DNA of 64,000 nt from contig NC_056418.1 in the NCBI RefSeq assembly GCF_905147365.1, positions 12,709,262 through 12,773,261 on the forward strand. Direction: 5' to 3'. The DNA is from Aricia agestis. Its lineage: Eukaryota > Arthropoda > Insecta > Lepidoptera > Lycaenidae. The notes beneath the pieces are model-generated. The model did no database searches and was not told where the DNA came from. It saw only the letters and a list, made by a program, of their open reading frames with translations. Shown one piece after another: positions 1 through 11,376 of the stretch (position 1 is the first letter of the stretch; each line of letters begins with the position of its first letter). A program made the position numbers and the translations under genes.

Positions 1-83
1 TTTACAATAATTTAAAACTATCATTTTAAACATCAACACGAACGCTAGCAAATGAGAATGGCACGACACAGAATGTGATCACC

Positions 84-266
84 ATGCTATGGCACACGTT
101 GTGTTGTGTGATGATGATGTCTGCGCGCGCGCAGTATCCGTTCACTGGTCTGAACAGCCTCATTAAGTACTTCGGGAAGCGGCAGGACGGGAGTGTACGT
201 GACAACACCACGACACCAGCACCGGATGGCACGGAGCTGACGAGTGAGGAGATACGGGAGATGACG
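84..266 (+). CDS. Exon 1, signal peptide and N-terminus of a probable Torso-family receptor
   Basis: Seen: the ATG at 84 has A at -3 and opens 61 codons ending at the donor gtgagt (267) in phase 0. Residues 1 to about 17 (MLWHTLCCVMMMSARAQ) form a short hydrophobic stretch with a plausible signal-peptidase site. They are followed by a polar, acidic linker with one N-T-T glycosylation site at residue 41. An upstream in-frame GTG at 75 is not a credible eukaryotic start. Inferred: this is the secreted N-terminus of a type I membrane protein, because seven downstream exons join in frame and include one transmembrane helix at residues 376-396. An ectodomain of about 375 residues with FN3 modules matches Torso, the receptor kinase for PTTH and trunk. 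Unlike Drosophila Torso, I see no N-terminal cysteine cluster. Another FN3 receptor remains possible. Promoter and 5' UTR lie largely outside the window. Confidence 0.7.
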
Positions 267-302
267 GTGAGTAAGCTACTAGAGTATTCTTTTATTTGAA
301 TT

Positions 303-441
303 TACAGGGTTTAACAAAACTAAGTGATAAATTTTGAATACTTTAGAGTGTGTAATTTGTATGTGCCCCTTCCATAGAGTAGCAGCGCTGAAAGACCAAT
401 TTTTTTATGTATTTCAGCGTTGCAACTTTAACAGTGAACGC
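303..441. repeat. Degenerate palindromic MITE (TACAGGGTGT family)
   Basis: A diverged copy of the fold-back family seen intact at 19740-20006. It keeps the terminal 'tacagggtttaacaaaacta', the 'agtgataa' block and 'agcagcgctgaaagacc'. It begins 37 nt after the exon 1 donor. Confidence 0.6.
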
Positions 442-1514
442 GTGCTAGCAAAAAGCAAAGCCGTGTTTTTCCATGATCTCACGCGGCCTCATTATGTTGC
501 GTAGAGGGAATGCTAGGTGCGAACAGAAACCACTCCTCGGAACCCAGAGCTAGCGCGCAATCCGCGATAATATTGTATTATGTCATATTTGCGATTAGCG
601 GCAATGCTGAAAGGCTGTCTAATATTAACAGGTTTGCTGCCATCCCCGCACGGGTGCGGGACTGCGGGGTGAAGTGTATACGCTCGAAGTCGGTCGGTCT
701 CGCGTCTTAGGGAGATCGCAGACGGCACACTTTTTGTATGATCGCGTCTGCGATGTCGGCATGGCGCGGCCATGCAAACTGTATATGCGATTTTTTTATC
801 AGAGAGAATCTATTTACTGCCATAACTGCAATTACCATTCTGGCACACCTTCAAAACCATAAACACTGCTAAAAACAAAATATATCTGCAGTAACTCAAG
901 AAGGACTAATTTTTAACTATTTTTAACTTAAAGAAAAGAGGCTTTTTATGATTTTACCTCTTGACAATGCCAGTGAACACGTCTAGCGTGCTACGTAATT
1001 TCATCCTGCAGTGCCGAGAGCACACCTAACATAGTTTGCGTTTTTATAGGGCGGCGCGGCGCGGCGTCGCTGGGAACTAATAGAAAATCGTGGTGGCATT
1101 AAATGTGTTAACGTTACTTTTACACAAATATCACTCGTATTTAGGGTTCCCAGGTCGCTAAACCGAAAAGCCGGACAAAGCAGTCAGCTTGGCCGGAAAT
1201 TAGTACAAAAAACAGTTGCTATCGAGTACTTAGAATCTAAACTTTTAATATAAAAATACGTTCGGCAGCTCGTGTACACCGTACAAATTTTCTGTTTTAT
1301 TGAATAGAACTTTAATTTAACACCTAATAGCTATACAATTTTTCATCTCATTAGGTGTAAAACCGTCTAAAATTTGTGTTTTGAGGCTCTACAAAGGCCG
1401 AACTCCCTTTGATTTTGGCCGGACACGCAAGCGAAAAGCCTGACTGTGTCCGGCTTTATCCGGACGACTGGCAACTTGTATTTAATTAAGTCTTTGCGCC
1501 AATTTGTATCAAAA
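442..1514. other. Intron 1, unclassified
   Basis: No coding exon recognised. Around 640-780 the sequence is GC-richer with 'ccgcacgggtgcgggactgcgg', and 1050-1070 has a GGCGC run. Both look like fragments of DNA elements but have no matching second terminus that I can define. Confidence 0.4.
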
Positions 1515-1876
1515 TCTATCTATTATAGCTCCCACACCGGTTTCGGTGACGGTGGCCGGTTTCATTGTAACCAGGCCAGCTACGCAGGAGTAATTTTATA
1601 GTGCCCAAGTGTGTGCGCAGTACACAAGAGCACTCTCTATTCCTTTACTCTCAACCCAGTGGGACGGAAGACCGACACGACCGGCGAGAGATCAGGCGCA
1701 GGACCGACTTTTTCATGCCCATCCGACGCATGGATCATCTTACTTGTCAGACAATCAGGTGATCAGCCTGCAATGTCCTAACCAAACTTGGAAATAACAT
1801 GTTTCCAACGCGGGAATCGAACCCACGACCTCCGAGTCAAGAGCCGCGCTCTGTACCACTAGACCACGGAGGCTCT
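1515..1876 (-). mobile_element. tRNA-derived SINE (family C)
   Basis: On the - strand the head (1876 down to about 1803) is tRNA-like, with an A-box-like 'tggtctagtggtacagag' and a B-box 'gggttcgattcccgc'. It continues into a body of about 290 bp ending near 'ggtgtgggagctataata'. The body motifs ('gctgatcacctgattgtc', 'gtgtactgcgcacac') are ones I associate with a common lepidopteran SINE. Not a functional tRNA, because the acceptor-stem halves do not pair. Confidence 0.75.
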
Positions 1877-2520
1877 TCCTATCTATTTATAATAGTCTGC
1901 CCTATGTTTAACAATCATTCTTTAAAATATTAGTATTGTGGCAAGAAAATAAGCCCGCACCGGCCCACTCAAATTAATACTCTATTTAATTCGATACATT
2001 CAAAAACCCTTCAAGGTCTCAACAAAAGGGAATCTTCAGCGGGGTTCAACAGTTTAATTTAATTTTGTGATGAAATTTGTTACACAGATAAAGGATAGGA
2101 AATTTCAAATTAGTGATTTAAGGATATTTTAGATTCCAGTTAAACAGAATTTACTGGAAAAGGTTTTCAGAGCGTCTAGACCAGCTAACCCGAACCCGCG
2201 GCCCGCGGGCCGCATGCGGCCTGCCGCCGGGACTTTATTTGTGGCCCGCGGGATGTTAAACCATTTTGAAATATCTACCATTGGCAAAATAATAATATAA
2301 AGTCGGCGTGAAAGTCGTGAATTTTTTTCACTTTTAAATCGTTAATTTTGAAGAACGTTATTTTTAACCCTAAAAATTTTTGTTGCCGCCCGCCCGTTAC
2401 CGTTTGAAATTGTCTATATTGATCTAACTACATACTTTAAACTTTAAGATGGAGAGTTGTTCTTATTAGAATTTGAGTGGCTAAGTCTGTAACAATATGA
2501 GTAAAATATGTATAAACTTT
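1877..2520. other. Intron 1, unclassified with a GC-rich island
   Basis: AT-rich except for 2190-2255, where 'gcggcccgcgggccgcatgc' and 'gtggcccgcggg' resemble the interior of hAT elements that end in CAGTG. No terminal repeats could be paired. Confidence 0.35.
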
Positions 2521-2698
2521 TCCGCAAAATTAGTTTATCGCGCTGGAACCGAAAAACATTCTGGGGTGAATAGTACCCTATGTCCTTCCGACTCAAAGTG
2601 TATCCATTCCATACCTAACTTCAGCAAAATCGGTTCAGCGATTGAGACGTGAAGAGGTAATAGACAGACAGACTTTCGCATTTATAATAGTAGTTGGA
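2521..2698 (+). repeat. RTE-like interspersed repeat
   Basis: Carries the shared block 'cagcaaaatcggttcagcg', 'gacgtgaagaggtaatagac' and the tail 'tttcgcatttataatagtag'. The 5' part is truncated. Confidence 0.65.
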
Positions 2699-3098
2699 TT
2701 GGCCAAGTATTTCAATGACAATATCATGACAAAATAAATTTATTGCTGTCGACTCTGGGTCCATTTTTGGCCATCCTTCTTTATTCTCATCTTCTTAACA
2801 ATTACTATAAAATTTCAAATATAATAATAGTAAAATAAAAGCTTATATTAACTCCAAATATAAGCTTTTAATTTACTAAAACCTTTTCGAGTTTGTCGTT
2901 CATCAAATATTTGGTAGATTATCATTCAATAGATCACCCAGCCACTTATTGTATGCTCAGCCTAGTTTGATGAGAATCGATCACTTGAGATTGAGATCAA
3001 TAGTCTTGAGATAGAGATTGAGATCATAATTCGCAGGACGATCCTTAATTCCTCTCAATATTAAGTAGGTTACCTTACCCGTTGTATATACTGTTATA

Positions 3099-4290
3099 CA
3101 GTGGCGTAGTTACTAAGGAGCAAGGTCCCTCGACTCCCTCAATGACTGATTTACAATCTTCAAGTTGTAAATGTTTTTTTTATTTATGCAATTTGGGGCC
3201 GTCTATGGGCTACTCCCCCATATCCTTTTTTTGCTATCTTTTTAAATATGTTTTCGCACCAAGTATAATTTTTTAATATAATATTAATCGTAATTGTAGT
3301 CAATCATGCCATGGACGTTTTTTTTTTTAATAAAATTAAATTTTATCTTATCTTATATCTTTAAACGAGCAATTTTTGTTCAATTATATTATTGGAATCT
3401 TGGAATCGGCACCAACGATTTTCATGAAATTTAGTATATAGGGGGTTTCGGGGGCGATAAATCGATCTAGCTAGGAATCATTTTTGAAAATGTCATTTTA
3501 TTCGTGTTTTATCGAATACCGAGCAAAGCTCGGTCAAATAGCTAGTAATAATATGTTTTGAATGGTGTGGTCCCAGTGTGGCGACCAGTAGATCTGACAT
3601 TTTTCGATTTCCTTAGATATGCTGCTCTCCACCCTTTGCCTTTAGATGTTGTGACATTGGCTTGGTGGAGAGGGGTCACTCAAGCTGGGTGGAGTTTCTA
3701 GGGTGTTAAAGAGATATCGTTCTGTGTCGAATCTACCAGATGCCAGTCAGTGGAATCGCCAGGACCGTGTCCTTCTTAATGTTGCAATAATGTGAAATGC
3801 TAGGGAAGGGCGAGGGTCTGTCGATCCCGCTGATCCGGGATCCTTTCACTCACTCGGTTGTCGTGTCACTTTGGTTTTAACAATTTATTTAGGACTAAGT
3901 AAATGTTATTAGTTTTACCTTTTATTGATTTTATTTTTGCCGACCTCAGAGGATCAGAATTTACGAGTTGTAAATTTAATGTTTTAAGCTGTTATTTTTG
4001 CTTGCTTTTCTAAGATATTTAGATAGTAAGTGAAGTGAACAGATTTTAAATTGATAAGGGCACGGGTGGTCAAATTTCTTAATAATCTCCGATCAGAGGA
4101 CCTCGCTTAGAGAAAACGTCTTGCCCTGAACCCTGCTTTATTCAGGCCAGAGGTACTAGGTGATAACCTAGGACCCTATAGCTAGATATACCTATGCCAC
4201 TGAGAGTATAGACTCTCTATAAAGCATTTCAAATGTCGGCCTTGCTCTATTTTTTGGGCCGGGGTCCTCGCTTACCTAGCTACGCCACTG
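3099..4290. mobile_element. Possible hAT-like element ending CAGTGGCGTAG
   Basis: Inverted ends 'cagtggcgtagttac' (3099) and 'gctacgccactg' (to 4290) enclose about 1.2 kb. A second 'tatgccactg' at 4193-4202 could be the true right end. Flanking octamers do not match, so the boundaries are uncertain. It has no coding frame and is itself hit by a Helitron. Confidence 0.4.
3355..3545 (+). mobile_element. LEP1-type Helitron end
   Basis: Contains 'ctttaaacgagcaatttttg', 'tcggcaccaacgattttcat', 'gggggtttcgggggcgataa', then the hairpin accgagc-aaa-gctcggt and the terminus CTAG followed by T. A short 3' hairpin with CTRR end and A|T insertion is the Helitron signature. Confidence 0.8.
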
Positions 4291-4517
4291 AGTGTATAGA
4301 GTATAGAATATGTTATATGATGTTATTCGTCCCCCATTCGTTCTCATTCACCCCCTTTTCGCCCCCTTTTGACTTCCATACCAAAATGTATTGATCTCGG
4401 TTGATTTAATCATTGAATTCAAAGGCGGTAAGCCGCAAAGTTTATAACGTTGCCGGTTGGGGTAATTTTTTTTAAATAAAAATTCATATTAGAAGTAGAA
4501 AACTTTTCTGTGATGTT

Positions 4518-4573
4518 ATATATATATATAAATTAGTAGGCAGTATACTTATATATATATATATATATATATA
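4518..4573. repeat. (TA)n microsatellites
   Basis: Two adjacent TA tracts, 4518-4530 and 4550-4573, separated by 'aattagtaggcagtatac'. Confidence 0.9.
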
Positions 4574-4833
4574 ATAATCGTTCTTTGCAAAATAAGATTT
4601 CATTAATTTTATAATACGAGTAGGTATTTTATATTTCACAGTAATTTTAGTATTTTTTAGTTTTTGAAATTCGAGTATTATTACTAAATTTAAATTAGAA
4701 CAGTATTAAAAGTTAAAAAAGTTTTTTTCCTTAAAATTAACTGCTTATGTCTCCGCCCGCTTAATTATCCCACGAAACCGTACATGTTGCAGACATAAAA
4801 ATCGGCCAAGTGCGAGTTAGACTCGCGCACGTA

Positions 4834-5153
4834 GACGTGGGAGAGCCATGCTTCGGCACGAATGGGCCGGCTCGACCGGAGAAATACCACGTCCTCACAG
4901 AAAACCGGCGTGAAACAGCGCTTGCGCTGTGTTTCGCCGAGTGAGTGAGTTTACCGGAGGCCCAATTCCCTTCCCTACCCTCCCTTATTCCGTTCCCTTT
5001 CCATCCCTACCTTCCCCTATTACCCTATTCCCTCTTAAAAGGCCGGCAACGCACCTGCAGATCTTCTGATGCTGCGAGTGTCCATGGGCGACGGAAGTTG
5101 CTTTCCATCAGGTGACCCGTTTGCTCGTTTGCCCCCTTATTTAAAAAAAAAAA
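4834..5153 (+). mobile_element. SINE-like retroposon (family A), full copy
   Basis: Head 'gtgggagagccatgcttcgg', a pyrimidine-rich variable middle (cctaccc runs), tail 'tttgctcgtttgccccctta' and an A-tract at 5143-5153. It interrupts a second repeat: 'gtgcgagttagactcgcgca' is on the left and 'gggttccgtacc' on the right, as found joined at 43580-43625. A 'gtag' is present on both sides (target duplication). Confidence 0.8.
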
Positions 5154-5375
5154 GTAGGGTTCCGTACCAATAATATAGAACAAAGCGTATTCTATAAAAC
5201 AAACTATACCTCTTTATAGTCACATATTGGTTGTCCGTATGTTTCAATTTGATCAATATTATGTGTAATAGGCAATTATGTGTGAAGTCTGGTATTAGCG
5301 ATATCTTATCATATTATCTTTTACGTCAGCCGGTCGAGTGTAAGCGGTGTCCAATTGATATCAAACACTAGCTTA

Positions 5376-6013
5376 GGACCGGGACACACCCAGCCTGCCA
5401 TGAATGTGGCGCTGCGGAGGATACGGCCCAGCATACCCTTGAGGTGTGCGGTCGTTAGGCCGTGCAGCGCCACGACCTCGTAGCAGTGCTAGGAGGGGAC
5501 CTCTCGCTCCCGAGCATGGTGCGCTGCATGCTCGAGAGCGATGAGGCCTGGCAGGCGGCGGTCTCTTTCTGTGAAACCGTCCTTTCGCAGAAAGAGGCCG
5601 CGGAGCGGAACAGAGAGGATGATCTATCCTCCGTTCTGCTCCGCCGGCGTAGGACGGAAGTGCGGAGGCGTCGCTATACGACCCTCCAATAACTTTTGTC
5701 CCACGGGGCTTCGGGTCAGGATGGGAACTTGCCCGGCTTAGCTAGTCCCGACGCCGAAGGACGCTTCAGTTTACCGGAGCGGTCCCTTGAGGTAGACCGG
5801 CCGGTCGTGGAGGGAGTCCTGTGTTAGACAGAACCAGGATATCCCTTCGTATACGGCTGAAGGCAAACCGCAGGTGGTTTTACTGGGTAAGCCCGACGTC
5901 GGGAGTCCCACATACCCCCGGGGTGATTCAGCTATAACTGAGGCACATCCCCAATCCGTGGCACCCATAAAGGGTTTCCCCTGCGCATCAAAAAAAAAGG
6001 ACCGGGACACACC
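5376..6013 (+). mobile_element. 5'-truncated R1-clade LINE with 15-bp target duplication
   Basis: The 15-mer ggaccgggacacacc occurs at 5376-5390 and again at 5999-6013. Between them are a LINE 3' end, a GC-rich 3' UTR and a short A-tract ending at 5998. This is the layout of target-primed insertion. The right duplication abuts the T-tract of a reverse SINE copy. Confidence 0.85.
5396..5692 (+). pseudogene. C-terminus of R1-clade LINE reverse transcriptase protein (broken)
   Basis: Reading from 5396 gives a zinc-knuckle-like C-x2-C-x8-H-x4-C (CHECG...H...C) followed by E-V-C-G-R and an internal TAG at about 5456, where a tryptophan codon is expected. The frame then continues as VQRHDLVAVLGGDLSLPSMV and ends in a basic arginine-rich tail with a stop at 5692. 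CCHC C-termini of this kind close the ORF2 of R1-clade non-LTR retrotransposons. The copy is 5'-truncated and carries the stop, so it is dead. Confidence 0.75.
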
Positions 6014-6317
6014 TTTTTTTTTATGAAATAAGGCTGCAAACGAGCAAACGGGTCACCTGATGGAAAGCAACTTCCGTCGCCCATGGACACTCGCAGCATC
6101 AGAAGAGTGTGCAAGTGCGTTGCCGGCCTTTTAAGAGGGAATAGGGTAATAGGGGAGGGTAGGGAAGGGAAAGGGAATAGGGTAGGGGTTAGGGGATTGG
6201 GCCTCCGGTAAACTCACTCATTCGGCGAAACACAGCGCAAGCGCGCGGTTTTCTGTGAGAACGTGGTATTTCTCCGGTCGAGCCGGCCCATTCGTGCCGA
6301 AGCATGGCTCTTCCACG
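6014..6317 (-). mobile_element. SINE family A, full copy, reverse
   Basis: The T-tract at the left (6014-6022) corresponds to the poly(A) tail. The order is tail, gacgg block, variable purine-rich middle and head, ending 'gaagcatggctcttccacgt'. Confidence 0.8.
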
Positions 6318-7254
6318 TAAAAACCTGGTTTTATAACCTATAAAAATATTACCTAATGGTATATTTTTCATATCTATCTAGTAGTTACCCGTTGGTAGCG
6401 CTGAAATAGGTTTATTACATATTTCTAGGATCAAGAAATATTTCATGTCCTTTTACAAAGCTGAAGTTATTTCTACACCAAATATACCTTCGCAAATTAA
6501 ACAAAAGTAACAGACAGATACATACACATTTGCAATTATAATATTAGTATGATTAACTCAGAAATTAAACATAACTGAGAAAAGAAAACAGAATAGTCAC
6601 TGTTGTATTATTTCTTAAAAAATACTTACCAAGCAATACAGCTCATTAAGTATTCTTTATTGAGAAGACTATTTTGACGATATATTATGCCCTAAGAAGA
6701 TAACTATAAAAAAATAGAAAAATACAGTTATGCACTTTCACATTTTCCATTAATTTATTTCAAAATCAATTTCGGATAAAATTCTCACGCCGTATTTTGT
6801 CTCATTGTGTAGCGACCATAATAAGTATTAAGTCTACAACATAGTTACTGCCACTGTACCACAACCCTAATTCGACAAATCAAATTTTCGTTTTTCATTC
6901 GAAATCGGGCATTCATAGTCGGTTACTCACTCTGATTCATACTGTCATTGGACTGTTAAGGACTGTCAAAGGACTGTCAATTCGTACAATGGTGACAGTG
7001 GACGTCAGTGATGTGTGTGTTTGTGATATTGTTGTGTCTCTGTATAGACAGTGGGATTTCCCAGGGGGTTCCTAATTACGTAAGTTTGTTTTGGAAATTT
7101 TAAATTTAGCGTCCGATTAAGGGTTTAAATATTTGCATTATTTTAGCGTTTAATCATGTTAGAAGTGTGGCGCATTTTGAGCCTTACGAGTTATATTATA
7201 AGGTTTGAAATGTGCACCAAGTTTTAAATTAATTTGAGTAACAAGCAATCAGGT
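6318..7254. other. Intron 1, nothing recognised
   Basis: AT-rich sequence. A local series of 'ggactgtcaa' / 'actgtcattgg' words occurs at 6940-6985. No exon, RNA gene or paired termini seen. Confidence 0.4.
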
Positions 7255-7511
7255 TGTGCACTCGCTTTTTATTTTGTTGAAGAGCCTGCGCAGCAGCAGG
7301 CGCTCGCCGGCGGAGTCGCGGTGTAGGCTCACGCGATCCCGCGGCCCGCCCAAGGCGCATAGTGGAGTACCGCCGAGTTTTTAGTGGGTAGGGGCTGCGT
7401 CCACCACCATCTTCGGACGCAGCAGAGACCCACATACTTGCGGATAGGACCCCATCCCCCGCAAGATGCTTAAAAGCATTTTCTCGGCGCAAAAAAAAAA
7501 AAAAAAAAAAG
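7255..7511 (+). mobile_element. LINE 3' UTR fragment with poly(A)
   Basis: A GC-rich 230-bp block ('cgccgagtttttagtgggta', 'gatgcttaaaagcattttct') ends in about 20 A residues (7491-7510). This is the typical 3' end of an R1/Jockey-type lepidopteran LINE, 5'-truncated. No target duplication identified. Confidence 0.65.
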
Positions 7512-7534
7512 GACTATGTTTAAGATCCGTAGGT

Positions 7535-7742
7535 ACTTAATATTATAAATGCAAAAAAGGGTTAAGTATATGTTACCTCTTCACACCCAAACCGCTTGAC
7601 CCATTTCAATGCAAAAGAAGATGATGAAGATACTTCGAGGCACGAGAAAGGAAAGACGTAGGATACGTTTGATCTCGAAAAAATGTACGGTTCCCGCGCG
7701 GTAAACGAATTTTGACGCAATGGAGTTGCGGGCGTCAACTAC
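7535..7742 (-). repeat. RTE-like repeat, reverse
   Basis: 'taatattataaatgc' at the left, 'gttacctcttcacacccaaa', then 'atgtacggttcccgcgcggt' and 'gagttgcgggcgtcaacta' at the right. Confidence 0.7.
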
Positions 7743-10322
7743 TATAATGTATAATATAGATTTGATGAGTAAATTTTTGAGGTTGCTCGTTGCAAAACCA
7801 CTTATCTGGAGATTACTAATCCCTTTGTTTAGAAGTGATTACTAATTACCGATTATTGTTATTCTATAACCATGAACGAAATTAAATTCATTCTGAAAAT
7901 TCATCTTCAATTCTTATGATATTTTGCAGATCATCACAACAATTAATCTTTTGTTAATCTTCCGATATCTCAGTCCGATATAGTATTGTTGAGATTCGAG
8001 AAATGTTCAGTCGTAGTTAAAGAATATTTTTGAAGATTATTTTAGTTAAGTAACATAACAAATGCTTTGAGTATTAAATATTACTAAATAGTTATTTATT
8101 ACTAAGTATTTACTACGTCGTAGTACGTAATATTGTGACAATATATGATATTCTATTATAAAAAAAGGGTGACAATGTCATTTTTTCGTAGCACGTAGTC
8201 CCTGCTACATTGCCCGTAGCTCGTAGCCCGTGGCAGCTAGGGGCTACGAATTAAACTAATCCTTTTGTATTATACTATAGGTACTTTATATAAATTATAG
8301 TTTTTTTTTATGTGTACTAAAATTAAGTATTTTGCCAAATCGTGTCTGTTTGTTGTATCACTTCTTAAATCGTTAAGCAGATTTTAAAGGGAAATAATAA
8401 AACGAGCGAATAAAAAATTACTTTGCGACTGAACTGAATGAATGATGAACATACTGTTTTGATAACATGAGCGGTATTAATTTGACTAAGCGAAAAATAA
8501 ACTAAACTAACGAAAAATATTGATTTATAATAAAATCCAGAACGAGCTTACAAAAAGTGGATTGCGATTAATCTATTTCAGATATTAAAATTCTATCCGA
8601 GCGACTGTATTTCTAAGTGAGCGACTGGAAATACATAGCGGGCAACTTCGATATTAAATATAAATTCAATTTTTCTAAGTGAGCTTATTTATTACGAGCT
8701 ACTAAAAAGTTCACTTTGAGCAAACTTTTGTGAGCTGCTTTATTAATGATAATTGGTTACTGATATTTTATTCGAGGCTTATATTTTATATTTTGATACG
8801 TGTTTCAATGAAAACTACATATTGTAAAATGCGTGCGAATTCGAATGGGGGTGGGGCGACGAATCGTTGCAGTCAGGTGAGTTGAGCTGCGGACCAATAC
8901 GACTTTTTTGGGTTAGGTTAGATGGCTAAGGTGGCCGCCTTAGCCATCGTGGTTATTTTTTTGTGAACCACCTAGAAGTAGGAGTAGCGGGGCTCCGTCG
9001 ACTCATAGTTGAAGCCAGTTGTTTTTTTTTTGGTATTGGTCGGCATTAAAATTTTTAACCATTTCTTTGACGTTCCGTTAAGGATTATAATTTGTGTAAT
9101 TTATTAATGATTCTTATATAAAAACGGGGTTAACCCCCCCCCCCCTCCTCCCCCCTCCCCCTAAATCGTTGGGCATGATTCTAAACTTTTAAGTTCCTAC
9201 AGATAGAACAATACATATTTTGGGATCATCAAATCAAAGTATGAAATCCTTTCTATCTCTGTTAGCTACCACTTTCGAGTTTTTCCACAGACACAATTGT
9301 TGTTCCTATTATCCAAATGAAGCTACTCACAAAAAATTTGCTTGAAAGTAATAAAAAAAAATGTTCTAGGGATCCCTGATAAAAGTGTTTCATGAAATAG
9401 TTATTTCATATTCATTTTTTTTGTTTTAATGTGAGCTCTGAATTATACTCTGCTCATTTAAGTAGTTTTCAAAGTGGTTTTTGTATTCGAAACACTTCAT
9501 TTAAGATAAAATGCCGCTCAGTATAAAAAATACATTTGCCAAATATTGAAAAAATTCAGGACGTAATGTTGACACTCAAACAGATATTAGGTCGCTCAAA
9601 TATTATGGAGCTGCTCATTTTGAATTTTAAGTAACTCAATTAAAGAATTTTTAAGTTACTGTTCTGTTAATTTCTCGTCACTCACAGTCAGTCACTCAAA
9701 TAGTAATTCTATACTCCAAATTTAGTAATTTTGACACTTAAAACTGTAATTTACAGTCACTCGATTAAATACTACCCGATTTTAAATATTCAATGAAAGG
9801 CATATATAGTCGTGGGTGAATAAAATGCATTGTATCCCGGAAAATTGTACGTTTTGCACGTTTAAATAAAATTAGGTGCGTGAGACTCCTAGTTGGATTG
9901 TAAATTAAAGTTTCGGTGTCTTAATAATTTTTAAACCAAAATATAATTCTACGATGTTGTAAAAATATCAGTATCGTCACGTAATTTGAGGAGGTGAGAT
10001 GACGAATATTCCCCGTTCCATTAACCATTTTTCTTGAATTCTTTGAAAAAGAACCTCATCATTGAAATGTAAGGTGTGACAATTAGACAGTAAAATTAAT
10101 AAATTGTATTCAAAGCTTTACCATAAAAACTATATCTTAGCATAAAGAGAGAAACTAAATACCTGATGTTTCCTCAGATGGGTTTAAATCCTTATTTTCA
10201 CGATGTTGGAAACTGGAACAATCTTTAGAAAAATACGTGTCGCATTCGGTGACTGTCGCCGTAAAGCTATTGGATAGCATTTTTATCAACTTTTTTTCCC
10301 CATAATCTAAAAAAATGCTAAA
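7743..10322. other. Intron 1, AT-rich, mostly unclassified
   Basis: Contains a perfect inverted repeat ggctaaggtggccgccttagcc at 8922-8943 and a C-rich tract at 9138-9162. A segment at about 9240-9400 ('aatgaagctactcacaaaaa', 'atgttctaggg') recurs at 39118-39235, so it is a dispersed repeat. No exon recognised. Confidence 0.4.
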
Positions 10323-10323
10323 A

Positions 10324-10346
10324 TCCCCATATCATTGTGATATGGG
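10324..10346. other. Small perfect hairpin in intron 1 near the exon 2 acceptor
   Basis: ccccatatca-ttg-tgatatgggg: 10-bp arms and a 3-nt loop, ending 68 nt before exon 2. Confidence 0.8.
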
Positions 10347-10414
10347 GACACATGAGCTAAAGTCCTTTCTTCGAAAGATACTTTCTTCTACATCTCCCCT
10401 CTCTTTTTCCTCAG

Positions 10415-10541
10415 CTTCCAGCACTCCCCCCGTCAGAGTACCCGGTTGTCCACGCGGCGCTGCCCCGGGGGGTCGCGGTGTTCCCCCTGCCGCTGGGGGA
10501 CCACGAGCTAGCATTCAACGTCACCTGGAACGCACCTGTTG
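10415..10541 (+). CDS. Exon 2, start of first fibronectin-III-like module
   Basis: The acceptor follows a pyrimidine-rich tract ending tcag (10411-10414), and the donor gtaagt starts at 10542. The exon holds 42 codons plus 1 nt and continues exon 1 in phase 0, giving residues 62-103. It is GC-rich against an AT-rich intron. A proline-rich linker leads into ELAFNVTWNAPVG, the B-strand and conserved tryptophan of an FN3 fold; N96 is a predicted N-glycosylation site. An AG six bases further in (10420-10421) could be a minor acceptor but would shift the frame. A small perfect hairpin lies 68 nt upstream of the acceptor. Confidence 0.75.
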
Positions 10542-10623
10542 GTAAGTGGACTTTACCTAATGAGATGAATAAAGGTATATTAGTCAGGTAATATACGAGA
10601 CTACTTGACAATAGTACGTTTAT

Positions 10624-11069
10624 ATACTGTTACGAACTTACGACACACAGTGCCATCTAGCGTCAACCAGCGGAACTACTCGGGGAATACAGGCAACATA
10701 AATCCCGTACTCGATAGTAGATGGCGTTAGGTATATGATTACATGCGCGTATTTTCTAGTAACGTTCAACCAATGTTTACGCGAGTCAGGTACGTTCTAA
10801 AAACAAACTCTCTGGAACAGTCAGGGACTCGCCTAGGATAATCAATCAGTTCAGTTTAAGCTATCCTAGTGGTGACTTGGAAGTGAAAAACAAGTGATCA
10901 AGAGTGATAACAGTGAAACCTATGACTTGGCTACGACCTAGAACAGTGATAGTGCTTAGTGTTTTGGACCTAGTGCTTTGTGTTATACCTAGCGCTAGTG
11001 ATTAAAGTCTTCATAAGAGTCGGCAGGTCTTTCTCTTCAAATCCTTCGAACCCTAGCACGTAACAATAC
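10624..11069 (+). mobile_element. Solo LTR (10628-11065) with 4-bp target duplication
   Basis: The element starts TGTTACG and ends CGTAACA, so it has TG...CA ends with a 7-bp inverted terminus. It is flanked by ATAC on both sides (10624-10627, 11066-11069). The 438-bp length and 4-bp duplication fit a Gypsy-type LTR retrotransposon reduced to one LTR. It occupies most of the 740-bp intron 2. Strand is arbitrary. Confidence 0.75.
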
Positions 11070-11281
11070 TACCCTACCAATTGCAGCTATTGTTGATAGA
11101 GCTAACATTTCCTCACTTTTGAAGACGGCATCCAACATTATTTCTGTAAATGATCGTAAATTGCCGTACTTCTTATTATACTAACTTATAAGGCGGAGTT
11201 TCCGCCACTCTTTGACATTGGTGAATCACTAAGGAGCCGTACGTAAAACGAAGAAAGTAATACATTTAATTACTTTCACAG

Positions 11282-11376
11282 GTCCCCCAGTCCGTGGTTA
11301 CTCTATCGAGGTGCACAGCGTCACCGACACCGCCGACTGCCACTCCAACCTGTGCTACGAGTACAACCTGCCCGGG
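11282..11376 (+). CDS. Exon 3, C to E strands of first FN3-like module
   Basis: The acceptor cacag ends at 11281 and the donor gtgagt starts at 11377. The 95 nt are in phase 1 on entry and phase 0 on exit, residues 104-135. The peptide GPPVRGYSIEVHSV is a typical FN3 C-strand (G-Y-x-I-x-V). A C-x4-C pair (C123, C128) follows and may form a disulfide with C153/C159 in the next exon. A second stretch beginning near 11408 partly resembles this exon (the 'gtgcacagcgtcac' motif recurs at 11434), which looks like a short local duplication without an open continuation. Confidence 0.75.

Noticed and set aside
1803..1876. tRNA gene on the - strand
   Set aside because: A- and B-box motifs are present, but the acceptor stem does not pair and the sequence continues into a SINE body.
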